Below are positions 47,576 to 56,001 of a stretch of 64,000 nucleotides of DNA, one piece after another. The translations under genes were made by a program, and so were the position numbers. The number at the start of each line of letters is the position of its first letter. Position 1 is the stretch's first letter. The notes below the pieces were generated by a model that made no database searches, was not told the DNA's origin, and saw only the letters and a list, made by a program, of their open reading frames with translations. The stretch is from Streptococcus suis YS56 (lineage in GTDB: Bacteria > Bacillota > Bacilli > Lactobacillales > Streptococcaceae), in the NCBI RefSeq assembly GCF_000440115.1, contig NZ_ALMY01000022.1, forward strand, positions 1 through 64,000. The letters are read 5' to 3'.

Positions 47576-48406
47576 TTATCCCTTAACAGCCCCCATAGTA
47601 ATACCCTGTGTAAAGGATTTTTGGAAGACAAGGAAGACGGTAACAATTGGGACAGCAGCCATAGCAGCACCAGCCATGATAACTCCATAGTTAGTTGCCA
47701 TTTCAGCCTGCATGGTCGCAACACCCAGCGAAATGGTCAAGTTCTGACGTGAAGTCAGCATAACCAATTGCATGAAGTAGTCGTTCCATGAGTTGATGAA
47801 GGTGAAAATGGCCAAGGCAGCAAAGCCAGGTTTGACAATTGGAAAGGCAACATTCCAGAAAGTGGATAGCTCGCCACAACCGTCAATCTTAGCCGATTCC
47901 AAGAGCTCTGTTGGGATATTTTCTGAGAATTGTTTCATCAAGAAAACACCGAATGGCCAACCAACAAGCGGCAGAATAACCGCAGCTAGCGTATCGTGAA
48001 TCCCCATAAAGTTGATAATCCGAACAAGAGGCACAAGAACAACCTGTTTCGGCAAAGCCATAGCCGCGATGAAGATAGAGAACAAAATCCGCTGACCGTA
48101 GAAACGTTTCTTAGCCAAAACATAACCTGCTAGTGAGGAAGTTGAACACACCAAAATCATGGTTGCCAAGGAAATGAAGACGGAGTTCCATAGCCATTGC
48201 AAGGCAGGGTTTTGTACCGTCAACTTGGTAAAGTTTTCCAGTGTTGGCTGGGTTGGCCACCACTGAGGTGGAATGACAATAGTATGCGGTTGTGACTTAA
48301 AGGCCCCTGTCATAATCCAATAGAAAGGAAAGATGAAAAGGATAGTCAACAAGAGCAAAATAATGGTTGAAATAACACCAAAAGGCGTAATGTTTTTCTT
48401 TTTCAT
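47576..48406 (-). CDS. Sialic-acid ABC importer, permease 2 (MalG type)
   Basis: The 276-residue permease has six membrane segments and the EAA-type loop (ELLESAKIDGCGELSTFWNVAFPIVKPGFAAL near 180-210) that contacts the ATPase. The start at 48406 follows GGAGGAGACC; the frame is open further but without a site. It overlaps nothing but follows permease 1 by 13 bases. It corresponds in position to satC-like genes of the pneumococcus. The ATPase is not encoded here and is probably a shared MsmK-type protein. Confidence 0.92.
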   Translation of the reverse strand: MKKKNITPFGVISTIILLLLTILFIFPFYWIMTGAFKSQPHTIVIPPQWWPTQPTLENFTKLTVQNPALQWLWNSVFISLATMILVCSTSSLAGYVLAKKRFYGQRILFSIFIAAMALPKQVVLVPLVRIINFMGIHDTLAAVILPLVGWPFGVFLMKQFSENIPTELLESAKIDGCGELSTFWNVAFPIVKPGFAALAIFTFINSWNDYFMQLVMLTSRQNLTISLGVATMQAEMATNYGVIMAGAAMAAVPIVTVFLVFQKSFTQGITMGAVKG

Positions 48407-48419
48407 GGTCTCCTCCTTT

Positions 48420-49307
48420 CTAGTACTCCACATCATTACCCAAAATCTTGAATTGGGCAAAGGAAATCAAGGCAATCATGACTGCTAGGAAAACACCCAT
48501 GGTATTTGCATAACCATATTCAGACAACTTAAAGGCTTTTTCGTACAAGTAGTACATGAGGGTCGAAGTCGAATAGTTTGGGCCACCTGAAGTCAATAGC
48601 TGAATGAGGGCAAAACATTGGAAAGAGTTAATGGTTGTAATAACTGCAATATAAAGAGTTGTTGGCAAGAGGCTTGGCCATTTGATTTGCCAGAAAACCT
48701 GATGTTCATTGGCACCATCCACACGCGCTGCTTCTACCAAGGAATTATCAATATTTCCCAGAGCTGCAATGTAAAGAATAATAGGCTGACCAACTGAAGT
48801 TGTCAAAAGGATAATGATAATGGCTAACAAGGCCCATTGCTTATCCCCCAGCCAGCTGATGTTCTGGTCGATGATTCCACCAGATTTCAAGACAAAGTTC
48901 AAAATACCTGACAGTGGATCGTAGATCCATTTCCAAACGACCGTTACAGCAACTGAACCCGTTACAACAGGTAGGAAGAAAACCGCACGGTAGAAAGAGC
49001 GAGCGATGACATTCTTTTCATAGGTCTGTGAAGCAACAAAGACTGAAAAGAAGACAACGACTGGTACCGACCCAACCACGATAATCAACGTGTTAATCAA
49101 AGATTTGATAAAAATCGGATCATTAAACATCCGTACATAGTTATCCAGCCCAACAAAGCTAAAATCTGTCATCGTATAGTTGAAGAAACTGGTGACAAAT
49201 CCCATAATCATTGGAGCAAGTACAAAAATAGTGAAGAAAATGAGAATAGGAGCTAAGAATGTATAGGATACAATGGTCTCCCGCATTCTAATCTTATTTA
49301 TCTGCAC
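48420..49307 (-). CDS. Sialic-acid ABC importer, permease 1 (MalF type)
   Basis: The permease has six membrane segments and the EAA loop SLVEAARVDGANEHQVFWQIKWPSLLPT. I favour a GTG start at 49307 (295 residues), because GAGGTG lies 6 bases upstream and the first membrane segment then begins near residue 15; an ATG at 49286 and a longer reading to 49343 are alternatives. It is the partner of permease 2 and follows the binding-protein gene across an intercistronic hairpin. Confidence 0.9.
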   Translation of the reverse strand: MQINKIRMRETIVSYTFLAPILIFFTIFVLAPMIMGFVTSFFNYTMTDFSFVGLDNYVRMFNDPIFIKSLINTLIIVVGSVPVVVFFSVFVASQTYEKNVIARSFYRAVFFLPVVTGSVAVTVVWKWIYDPLSGILNFVLKSGGIIDQNISWLGDKQWALLAIIIILLTTSVGQPIILYIAALGNIDNSLVEAARVDGANEHQVFWQIKWPSLLPTTLYIAVITTINSFQCFALIQLLTSGGPNYSTSTLMYYLYEKAFKLSEYGYANTMGVFLAVMIALISFAQFKILGNDVEY

Positions 49308-49334
49308 CGAGAACACCTCAATTCTATTCGTAAT

Positions 49335-49394
49335 CATTCTCAATGAAAATCAAAATACCTACTGAAAAAATAGTTGTTGATTTTCATAAAGCAT
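49335..49394. repeat. Short degenerate element B-like inverted repeat
   Basis: ATTCTCAATGAAAATCAAA at about 49335-49353 and TTGATTTTCATAAAG near 49378-49392 are inverted relative to each other and resemble the element B right terminus. It lies between the binding-protein and permease genes. Confidence 0.5.
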
Positions 49395-49403
49395 AAAAGG
49401 AAT

Positions 49404-49450
49404 GGCTCCCTTTCTATATCTTTGTAGGAAACTGACAGAGAAAAGGAGCC
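49404..49450 (-). terminator. Intercistronic hairpin after the substrate-binding protein gene
   Basis: GGCTCC (49445-49450 read on the minus strand) pairs with GGAGCC (49404-49409), extended by TTTTCT/AGAAAG. The tail is not T-rich enough for full termination, so it probably stabilises the upstream mRNA and lowers read-through. Confidence 0.6.
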
Positions 49451-49463
49451 TCATTCAATTCAT

Positions 49464-50780
49464 TTATTTAATCGTTGCGTTTGCTTGCTCAGTGAATTCT
49501 TTCAAAGCTGGTTCTGCTTCTTTTTCGCCATTTGATACAGCTTGAAGCATTGGGAACCAAAGAGTTCTCATTTCAGCAAAACCGTCAATGGTGTTGTAAT
49601 ATGGAGAGTAGTATTGAGTCCACTTATCAATCATAGCCATACGTTCATCATCATAAAGGGCACCAAATGATGTACGAACTGGGAATGCTCCTGTACGAAC
49701 AACGTTCTTAGGACCCCATTCTTTATCATCTGCGATGAACTGGATGAATTTCTTAGCTGCTGCTACGCGTGCTTCGTCGCCATTATTGAAGACTGCAAAG
49801 CCGTTTACAAGGTACTCAAGAGCTGCTTTCCCATCTTCAGATGGGAATGGTACTTCAAGCACTTCAACTTTTGAAGCTTCTAGCAATTGTCCTTGGATAC
49901 CATTTTGCGCAGGACCCCAAAGGATAGTGTAAGAGGTTTGGCCGTTTGCAAAGTTTTGAATGTCGTCGCCACCTGCATATTGAGAACCATTCATCAAATA
50001 GCCATCTTTAATCCAGCTAGCTGCCTTAGACAAAGCCTTAATCATTTGCTCTGAGTCAGTTGTATATTTGGTTACGCCTTCGTCAGTGATGCTTCCGCTA
50101 TAGAGGTTTGCCAAGAAGGCACGAGTACCTTGGTCTCCACCCTGACCGTTAGAGAAGAGGGAACCTGGGTTGTAACCCTTGTCTTTCAAGGCTTTGATCA
50201 CTTTTTCAAAGTCGTCAGTAGTCCAGCCATCTTTGACAAGATCAAGAACACCTGCGTCTTCTAGCATGGCTTTGTTAAAGGCCATGTAGAATGGTGCAGA
50301 GCTGAGTGGGTACATGTAGGCAGTATCACCAGCCTTAGATGCTTGAATAATGTTATCATTGTTCACATCTTTGACAAATTCATCTGTGAAGAGATCGTTC
50401 AATTCAGCCAATTTGCCATTTTTTCCGTAGGTAATGATACGACCAGGTGCATCGAAGAGGACATCTGGAGCAGTCCCTGCTTCAATAGCAGTCGTGATTT
50501 TTTCTGGTCCAGATGTAAAATCGATGGTTTCCAGTTTTACAGTGATGTCTGGGTTAGCTTCCTCAAAAGCAGCAATAATTTTTTGCTCATAGGTACCAAC
50601 ACCGTCTTCTGTATTTTCTTGAGTGAAGACTGGGAAGGCCCACCAAGTGATTTCTGTCTTGCCAGAAGCACTAGAATCAGCTGTCTTCTCAGCAGTTGTA
50701 TTACTGCTACCACCACTACATGCTGCAAGTGACAAAACTGCCACACCAGCTAACAACGAATGTATGATTTTCTTCATCAT
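49464..50780 (-). CDS. Sialic-acid ABC importer, substrate-binding lipoprotein
   Basis: The 438-residue protein has a lipoprotein signal with [10 protein letters not shown] (Cys21), followed by a sugar-binding fold of family 1 (MalE-like). [37 protein letters not shown] starts the mature fold. It is encoded just upstream of the two permeases and just downstream of nanE, matching the pneumococcal SatA position. Sialic acid is the likely ligand by context; the binding residues were not checked. The gene follows AGGAGAA. Confidence 0.92.
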   Translation of the reverse strand: MMKKIIHSLLAGVAVLSLAACSGGSSNTTAEKTADSSASGKTEITWWAFPVFTQENTEDGVGTYEQKIIAAFEEANPDITVKLETIDFTSGPEKITTAIEAGTAPDVLFDAPGRIITYGKNGKLAELNDLFTDEFVKDVNNDNIIQASKAGDTAYMYPLSSAPFYMAFNKAMLEDAGVLDLVKDGWTTDDFEKVIKALKDKGYNPGSLFSNGQGGDQGTRAFLANLYSGSITDEGVTKYTTDSEQMIKALSKAASWIKDGYLMNGSQYAGGDDIQNFANGQTSYTILWGPAQNGIQGQLLEASKVEVLEVPFPSEDGKAALEYLVNGFAVFNNGDEARVAAAKKFIQFIADDKEWGPKNVVRTGAFPVRTSFGALYDDERMAMIDKWTQYYSPYYNTIDGFAEMRTLWFPMLQAVSNGEKEAEPALKEFTEQANATIK

Positions 50781-50834
50781 TCTTCTCCTTTTTTTATTAT
50801 TTTGCTTACCCCAATGGGTGCTTAGACTACTTAT

Positions 50835-51536
50835 TTATTGTTTCAACACTCGGATAAACCGCTCTGCTATTTCTTTTGGTCGGGTAATAGCCCCGCCAAC
50901 AACGATACCTGCAACACCTAGATCATGGATGGTTTTGACTTGATCCGGATAATGAATTTTTCCTTCAGCGATGACATCAATACCTGCTCGACAGAGTCGA
51001 TCAACCAATTCAATATCTGGACCATCTTCCTGTCGGCTATATGAAGTGTAGCCAGAAAGAGTTGTCCCAACGAAATCAATGCCAGCCTCATAGGCCGTTA
51101 TCCCCTCTTCATAGGTTGAAATATCTGCCATAAAGAGTTGGTTTGGATATTTTTCCTTTATTTGTTTGATGAAGTCTACGATTGTGAGCCCATCATACCG
51201 TTCTCGCTTGGTACAATCCAAGGCAATCACTTCAATATCTAAGGCTGCCAGTTCATCAACTTCCCTCATTGTCGCAGTTATAAAAGGTTCCTGTGGAGGA
51301 TAATCTCTTTTGATAATTCCAATAATTGGTAAATCGGTTACTTCCTTGATTTCTTTTATATCTCGAACACTATTTGCTCGAATTCCAACTGCTCCTGCCT
51401 CTTCTGCTGCTTTAACCAGTAAGGGCATTATGCCCCCTTCCTCCCGATAGAGAGGTTCACCTGGTAAAGCCTGGCAAGAAATGATCAAGCCATCTTTTAT
51501 TTGTTCCTTTAGGACTGCCTTGCTAATGGTAGCCAT
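50835..51536 (-). CDS. nanE: N-acetylmannosamine-6-phosphate 2-epimerase
   Basis: The 233-residue TIM-barrel enzyme converts ManNAc-6-P to GlcNAc-6-P. The catalytic Lys lies in [12 protein letters not shown] and the acidic residue in [13 protein letters not shown]; the phosphate loop is [13 protein letters not shown]. It is the first gene of the nan operon, directly behind a promoter with a cre site. A diverged 3' remnant of the same gene lies at 43102-43473, 7.4 kb further along the same strand. Confidence 0.95.
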   Translation of the reverse strand: MATISKAVLKEQIKDGLIISCQALPGEPLYREEGGIMPLLVKAAEEAGAVGIRANSVRDIKEIKEVTDLPIIGIIKRDYPPQEPFITATMREVDELAALDIEVIALDCTKRERYDGLTIVDFIKQIKEKYPNQLFMADISTYEEGITAYEAGIDFVGTTLSGYTSYSRQEDGPDIELVDRLCRAGIDVIAEGKIHYPDQVKTIHDLGVAGIVVGGAITRPKEIAERFIRVLKQ

Positions 51537-51564
51537 TCCATTCTCCTTTCTATTATCGGATCCG

Positions 51565-51611
51565 AGATAGCGCTTACAATGTCATTATATAATATATTTA
51601 TTTTTTTTCAA
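51565..51611 (-). promoter_or_regulatory. nan operon promoter with a CcpA cre site
   Basis: On the minus strand TTGAAA (51611-51606) and TATAAT (51589-51584) are 16 bases apart. TTGTAAGCGCTATCT (51579-51565) matches the cre consensus WTGNAANCGNWNNCW at every fixed position and covers the transcription start, so catabolite repression is expected. Confidence 0.85.
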
Positions 51612-51666
51612 TAGTTTTTTATACATAAAATCTACTTTCTTACTTTTTACAAAAACCAACAATTTT

Positions 51667-51709
51667 GAAACTAGTTTCTAAAATATTTTCTGTTCTTAAA
51701 ACTAGTTTT
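51667..51709. promoter_or_regulatory. Twin AAACTAGTTT palindromes upstream of the nan promoter
   Basis: GAAACTAGTTTC (51667-51678) and AAAACTAGTTTT (51698-51709) are perfect 12-bp palindromes with centres 31 bp apart, about three helical turns. They lie about 60-100 bp upstream of the nanE -35, a typical activator position. The RpiR protein at 40650 is a candidate ligand. Confidence 0.6.
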
Positions 51710-51813
51710 ATACTCAATGAAAATCAAAAGTAGCCTAGGAAACGAAGCCGACGATAGAACTCAAGTTCATCTAGGCAAGTTGACAACGGATAATTTTGAT
51801 TTTCGAAGAGTAT
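51710..51813. repeat. Complete 104-bp dispersed element B, copy 2
   Basis: It begins ATACTCAATGAAAATCAAA and ends TTTTCGAAGAGTAT, the inverse orientation of the copy at 30857-30960 and exactly the same length. It adjoins the second palindrome. Confidence 0.75.
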
Positions 51814-51821
51814 TACCATAC

Positions 51822-51853
51822 AAAAAATCAGCCAGAGCATCACTCTAACTGAT
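51822..51853 (-). terminator. Terminator of the AhpD-like gene
   Basis: ATCAG...AGAG and CTCT...CTGAT form a two-part stem (51827-51853) followed on the minus strand by TTTTTTG. Confidence 0.7.
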
Positions 51854-52270
51854 CTAGTTTCATATGGTAAGAAGTTGTGAACTGTGAATATCGGCTCTAA
51901 AGGGCATAGGGTTGCAATTCGGGATTGATTGGTGTGTTAATCAAATTGTTTGCATAGTTGCAAAGAGTTGCAAGACTAACTCCCAGTACCACATCCAAGG
52001 CATTTTCTGCTGTATAGCCTGCTTGGAAAAATTCTTCTAGCAAGGGCTGTCCAACCTTACCTTTTTCATGAATAACAGCCAGAGTAAATCGAGCTAATGT
52101 ATCCAATTTCGCATCAGCCTCGATTGGTGTTCCCTGACGAAGGGCCTGTAAAATTTCGTCTGGCATTTTAATCTGCTTGATTGAAATAGCCGTATGCCCA
52201 GCTACACAGAAACCGCACCCATTAGCAACTGCTGCTGTAATCTGTACCACTTCGCGTTCAGTTGCTGTTA

Positions 52271-53161
52271 TAGTTGTTTAGTTTTTATTTGATGTATGAT
52301 AAAATAGACTTATGACTTACGGAATTGATTTTAGAAAACGCGTTATTGCCTATGTCCAATCAGGACACACAAAAAAGGAAACCTGTGACCTATTTGGTAT
52401 TGGAACCGATACCTTGTACCGTTGGGAGACACAGCTGAAAAATGAAGGACATCTGAATCGTAAACCACGAGCTCGTAGTCCTCGCAAACTTCCGCTTGAC
52501 CGCTTGGAAGCCTATGTCAAGGAACATCCAGATGCTTTCTTAAGGGAAATTGCAGAGCATTTTGACTGTAGTATTCCCTCAGTTTGGGCTGCCTTAAAAA
52601 AACTGAACATCACTTTAAAAAAAGACCACAACCTATAAAGAACAAGATAGCGAAAAGGTGAGACGCTATCTTGATGTTTTAGCCTGCTTTCCAAACACCC
52701 CTATTGTTTACATTGATGAGACTGGCATTGATACTTATCTTTATCGTCACAAAGCTAGAGCACCTCGAGGGGAGAAAGTATACGACAAGGTAAGTGGACG
52801 CAGATTCGAAAGAATTTCGGTAGTAGCTGGTCAAACTGGTTCTAAAATTATAGCCCCCTTGCTTTATCATGGAACGATGACAGCGGAATTATTTATCAAG
52901 TGGTATCAGGAGCAGCTATTGCCATCCTTGACAGAACCCCATGTCATCATTATGGATAATGCAGCTTTTCATCCCAAGAAACAACTAGATGAGCTTGCAC
53001 TAGCTAAGGGACACTATTTTCTTCCGCTTCCACCTTATTCCCCTGAACTTAACCCAATTGAACGATTCTGGGCTGGCTTGAAAAGAAAAGTAGCTGAGTT
53101 ATTGAGGAGATTTCAATCGGTTGAGTATTCTTTGGAATACTATTTTAAAACTAAATGACTA
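52271..53161 (+). mobile_element. IS630-family insertion sequence (891 bp)
   Basis: The element is flanked by the target duplication TA (52269-52270 and 53162-53163). Its ends are TAGTTGTTTAGTTTTTATT and, inverted from the right, TAGTCATTTAGTTTTAAAA. TA target use and the DDE transposase fit IS630 (IS630-Spn1-like). The 102-bp repeats in this window share these termini. Confidence 0.93.
52312..53158 (+). CDS. IS630-family transposase in two frames
   Basis: The first frame (52312-52638, 108 residues) holds the paired helix-turn-helix DNA-binding part (ETCDLFGIGTDTLYRWETQL). The second (open from about 52628 to 53158) holds the DDE catalytic part, with Asp in VYIDETGID, Asp in IIMDNAAFH and Glu in NPIERFWAGLKRK. 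The frames meet at a run of seven A residues (52617-52623); with six A the fusion would be in frame (LKKTTTYKEQ). Slippage there could yield full transposase, or the copy is inactive. All three acidic residues are intact. Confidence 0.88.
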
Positions 53162-53512
53162 TAAACTGTTGCGACGGTTAATTCCTCCAACAGTTTGATA
53201 AGTTTCCAAGGCTGTAGGAGAATTAGCTAATAGACCGATGAGATTAGGAATATAGCCCCCGTTATTTCTCTTGACCGTCGCAAGGTTTTCTCGTAATTCT
53301 GGACTAACAGTCTCTAGAATATGGATAGGAAAGAAAACTTGTGTCATAGGTAACTCCATTTCAAAAAATTTCATAGAGTAGGAATAAAAATCTGCTTGGA
53401 TTCACACCTATACTTCTATGCTTACATTTTATACTATCATAAGGACAGGTATCCTGCTAATATATTTTACCTATCACACCTATAAAAAATTGATAATCCC
53501 TTGCAGAAACCA

Positions 53513-54208
53513 CTAGAAAGACTGGATAACTTCGACCAGTTCATTCCAAGCTGTCACAACTTTATCTGCCTGATACGGAGCTACTGGCTCTACTCTCTTT
53601 CTATGATTAAACCAAATTGCCTTCCAATTCGCAGCTTTCGCTCCTACCACATCATTTTCAAACGAATCCCCTAGATAACAAATATCTTCGCCTGACATCC
53701 CCAAACGTTCTTCCATTAGTTGAAAAATAGCAGGATTTGGCTTTGTGATACCAACTTGTCCAGAAATAAGGACATGTTCTAGCTCAAACCAATTAACTAA
53801 TCCCATCGTACGTATCTTTCTCAACTGATGCCTATAAGGTCCATTCGTAATAATCCCCATTGCAACTCCTTGCGCCTGGCACCACGAAAATATTTCTGGA
53901 AACACTGGACTGAGCTCTATCTGCCCTTGAAAATAATCATAATCTATTTGAATAGCTAAGGCTGTTGCATCAGACACCTGATACCCAAAATCTGCCAAAG
54001 CGTGTTTCATCCGATAAATATGACTGTCTTTCAGACTCATCTTCCCAGTTGCTGTCACTTCAAATACTTCATCCGCATATCTGCGAAAGGAAAGGTAGAG
54101 TGGTTCAATTTGCTCCCTTGCTACTTCAATATGTCTTTCCAAAGCACGTTCAAACGGTTGAATCTGGTCATAAAGCGTATCATCTACATCAAAAATTAAG
54201 GCTTTCAT
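53513..54208 (-). CDS. HAD-superfamily hydrolase, YjjG-like 5'-nucleotidase type
   Basis: The 231-residue phosphatase has motif I DVDDTLYDQ (Asp7, Asp9), motif II in MGIITNGPYRHQ, the Lys of motif III in QVGITKPNPAIF and motif IV in CYLGDSFENDVVGAKAANW. The cap domain (about 15-95) is helical. This architecture is typical of YjjG house-cleaning nucleotidases or related phosphatases; the substrate is not determined. It stands alone between the split AhpD gene and the ABC pair. Confidence 0.88.
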   Translation of the reverse strand: MKALIFDVDDTLYDQIQPFERALERHIEVAREQIEPLYLSFRRYADEVFEVTATGKMSLKDSHIYRMKHALADFGYQVSDATALAIQIDYDYFQGQIELSPVFPEIFSWCQAQGVAMGIITNGPYRHQLRKIRTMGLVNWFELEHVLISGQVGITKPNPAIFQLMEERLGMSGEDICYLGDSFENDVVGAKAANWKAIWFNHRKRVEPVAPYQADKVVTAWNELVEVIQSF

Positions 54209-54261
54209 GAGTCAATTATAGCAAAAAATTCCAGCCAAAGCTTGGAATTTTTAACTACTTA

Positions 54262-56001
54262 TTACACCTTTGCTTGAATCTCATGCATTTGAGCATATAC
54301 TCCACCACGTGCAACCAATTCTTCATGTTTCCCATGTTCAATAATTCGACCTTGATCTAAGACAAGAATCTGGTCTGCATTTTGAATGGTAGAAAGTCGG
54401 TGAGCAATAATAAAGGTTGTCCGACCTTCTTTTACCACTTCCATGGCATGTTGGATAATTTCTTCCGTCTCCGTATCAATATGAGAAGTTGCTTCATCCA
54501 ATATCAGAATTTTAGGATCAGAGTAGAGTGTCCGCGCAAAGGCAATCAACTGACGTTCCCCACTTGAAAAGGCCGCTCCCTTCTCAACAACTGGTTCATC
54601 AATCCCTTTCTCTAAGCGAGATAGCATAGGCCCTGCACCAACTTTTTCTAGCGCCTGCAGGATTCTTGTTCTATCTGCTTCCTCTTCATTCATGGAAACA
54701 TTGCTGGCAATCGTCCCTGTAAAGAGATAGGGATCTTGCAAAACAATCCCCATGTGACTGCGCAGGCTTTCACGGGAATAATCACGGATGTTTTTCCCAT
54801 CAATCAGTACACGTCCCTCCTGTGGATCATAGAAACGATAGAGGAGGTTCATAATAGAAGACTTACCAGACCCAGTATGCCCAACCAGAGCAACTGTTTC
54901 TCCTTTTTCTGCTCGAATGGTAATATCTTTCAAAACTGGTCTGTTTTCTTCATAGCTAAAGTTCACATGTTCAAACACGACCTGCCCTTGTTCAACTTCC
55001 AAAATACGATCACAGTCGTCCTCCACCTCTTCTTCTAGAAGGGCCATGAGACGCTTACCTGTTTCAAAAGAGCGAAGCATATTTGGGAACTGTTGAACCA
55101 GCGCTCCCAAAGCAATGAAGACTCCTTCGATATAGTTGACATAAACAAAGAGTTTCCCAGCTGTAACTCCATCCTGTCCCGCAAGAAACTGATAGCCGAC
55201 TACCGTTAAAATCGCAGCAATGACCAAATTTTGCAGAAAACCACTCAGATTCCACGTGGCAAGAGACTGGGCCCAGATAATCTTATTATCTGCCCGACGC
55301 ATCTTGTCAGCAGTCACTTCAAATTCTCTCATGATGCGCTCCTCTTGTCCAAAAAGTTGAATCAAACTTGCACCATTCATGGTCTCATTCACCTGCGTAT
55401 TGACGTCACTCCTTGCATCATAAAAATCCTTCATTGGCTTGTCTGTCATTTTCTTGTAAGCAAATTGAATGCCGATATAGAGTGGTATTAAAAGTAACAT
55501 CAGCCAACCGAGACTCCTATTCATGTAAAATAGGACACCGTATGTAAAGAGCAAACGAACAATATTGTTAAAGGCATTAACTAAGGTCCCATAAAATTGT
55601 GTCCGCAGGGTTTCTGTATCATTGACAATTCTAGTTGCAATTTTTCCAGCGGGCTTATCATCAAAATAAGAAATAGGCAACCGTTGCATAACATCGTAGG
55701 CTTGATTACGTAGATTTTCAGCAATACGATTGGCACAATGCATGAGTAAACGCATAGATAGGTAGAAGCCAATAGCTCCCAGAATAATCATTCCCATGTA
55801 TTGAACTGACTGGTTTAAGAAAACAGCTTCATCAAAGGGCAACCCCTTGCTTAAATCCGTAATCGGTCCATCAATCGCCTGCTGAATCAGCAGAGGAGCC
55901 AATCGCACCATGGTCGAAGCCAATAGATAGAAGCCGACAGCTACTATAAATAGCCACTTGACACGACCGATTTGTTTTAATAAAAAACCTAAAATAGTCA
56001 T
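54262..56001 (-). CDS. ABC multidrug exporter half-transporter 2
   Basis: The 579-residue protein has six membrane segments (about 17-310) and an ATPase domain with Walker A GHTGSGKSS, signature FSSGERQLIAFART, Walker B ILILDEATSHID and His AHRLST. The motif is SSGE rather than SGGQ, so this subunit forms a non-canonical composite ATP site. It begins at the last base of the partner gene stop (overlap at 56001), so the two are made as a heterodimer of the LmrCD/PatAB kind. The substrate is unknown. Confidence 0.92.
   Translation of the reverse strand: MTILGFLLKQIGRVKWLFIVAVGFYLLASTMVRLAPLLIQQAIDGPITDLSKGLPFDEAVFLNQSVQYMGMIILGAIGFYLSMRLLMHCANRIAENLRNQAYDVMQRLPISYFDDKPAGKIATRIVNDTETLRTQFYGTLVNAFNNIVRLLFTYGVLFYMNRSLGWLMLLLIPLYIGIQFAYKKMTDKPMKDFYDARSDVNTQVNETMNGASLIQLFGQEERIMREFEVTADKMRRADNKIIWAQSLATWNLSGFLQNLVIAAILTVVGYQFLAGQDGVTAGKLFVYVNYIEGVFIALGALVQQFPNMLRSFETGKRLMALLEEEVEDDCDRILEVEQGQVVFEHVNFSYEENRPVLKDITIRAEKGETVALVGHTGSGKSSIMNLLYRFYDPQEGRVLIDGKNIRDYSRESLRSHMGIVLQDPYLFTGTIASNVSMNEEEADRTRILQALEKVGAGPMLSRLEKGIDEPVVEKGAAFSSGERQLIAFARTLYSDPKILILDEATSHIDTETEEIIQHAMEVVKEGRTTFIIAHRLSTIQNADQILVLDQGRIIEHGKHEELVARGGVYAQMHEIQAKV

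Larger units (their letters stand above)
51897..53347 (-). pseudogene. AhpD-like carboxymuconolactone decarboxylase family gene split by IS630
   Basis: The 5' part (53347-53164) encodes MTQVFFPIHILETV through TVGGINRRNSL, and the 3' part (52268-51897) continues TATEREVVQITAAVANGCGFCVAGHT to the end. Removing the IS and one TA restores one frame reading NSLTATEREV across the junction. The CxxC-containing motif GCGFCVAGH is typical of AhpD-like peroxidases, which reduce peroxides or disulfides. I start it at the ATG at 53347 behind GGAG. The insertion separates the N-terminal third from the active site, so no functional protein is expected. Confidence 0.9.
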
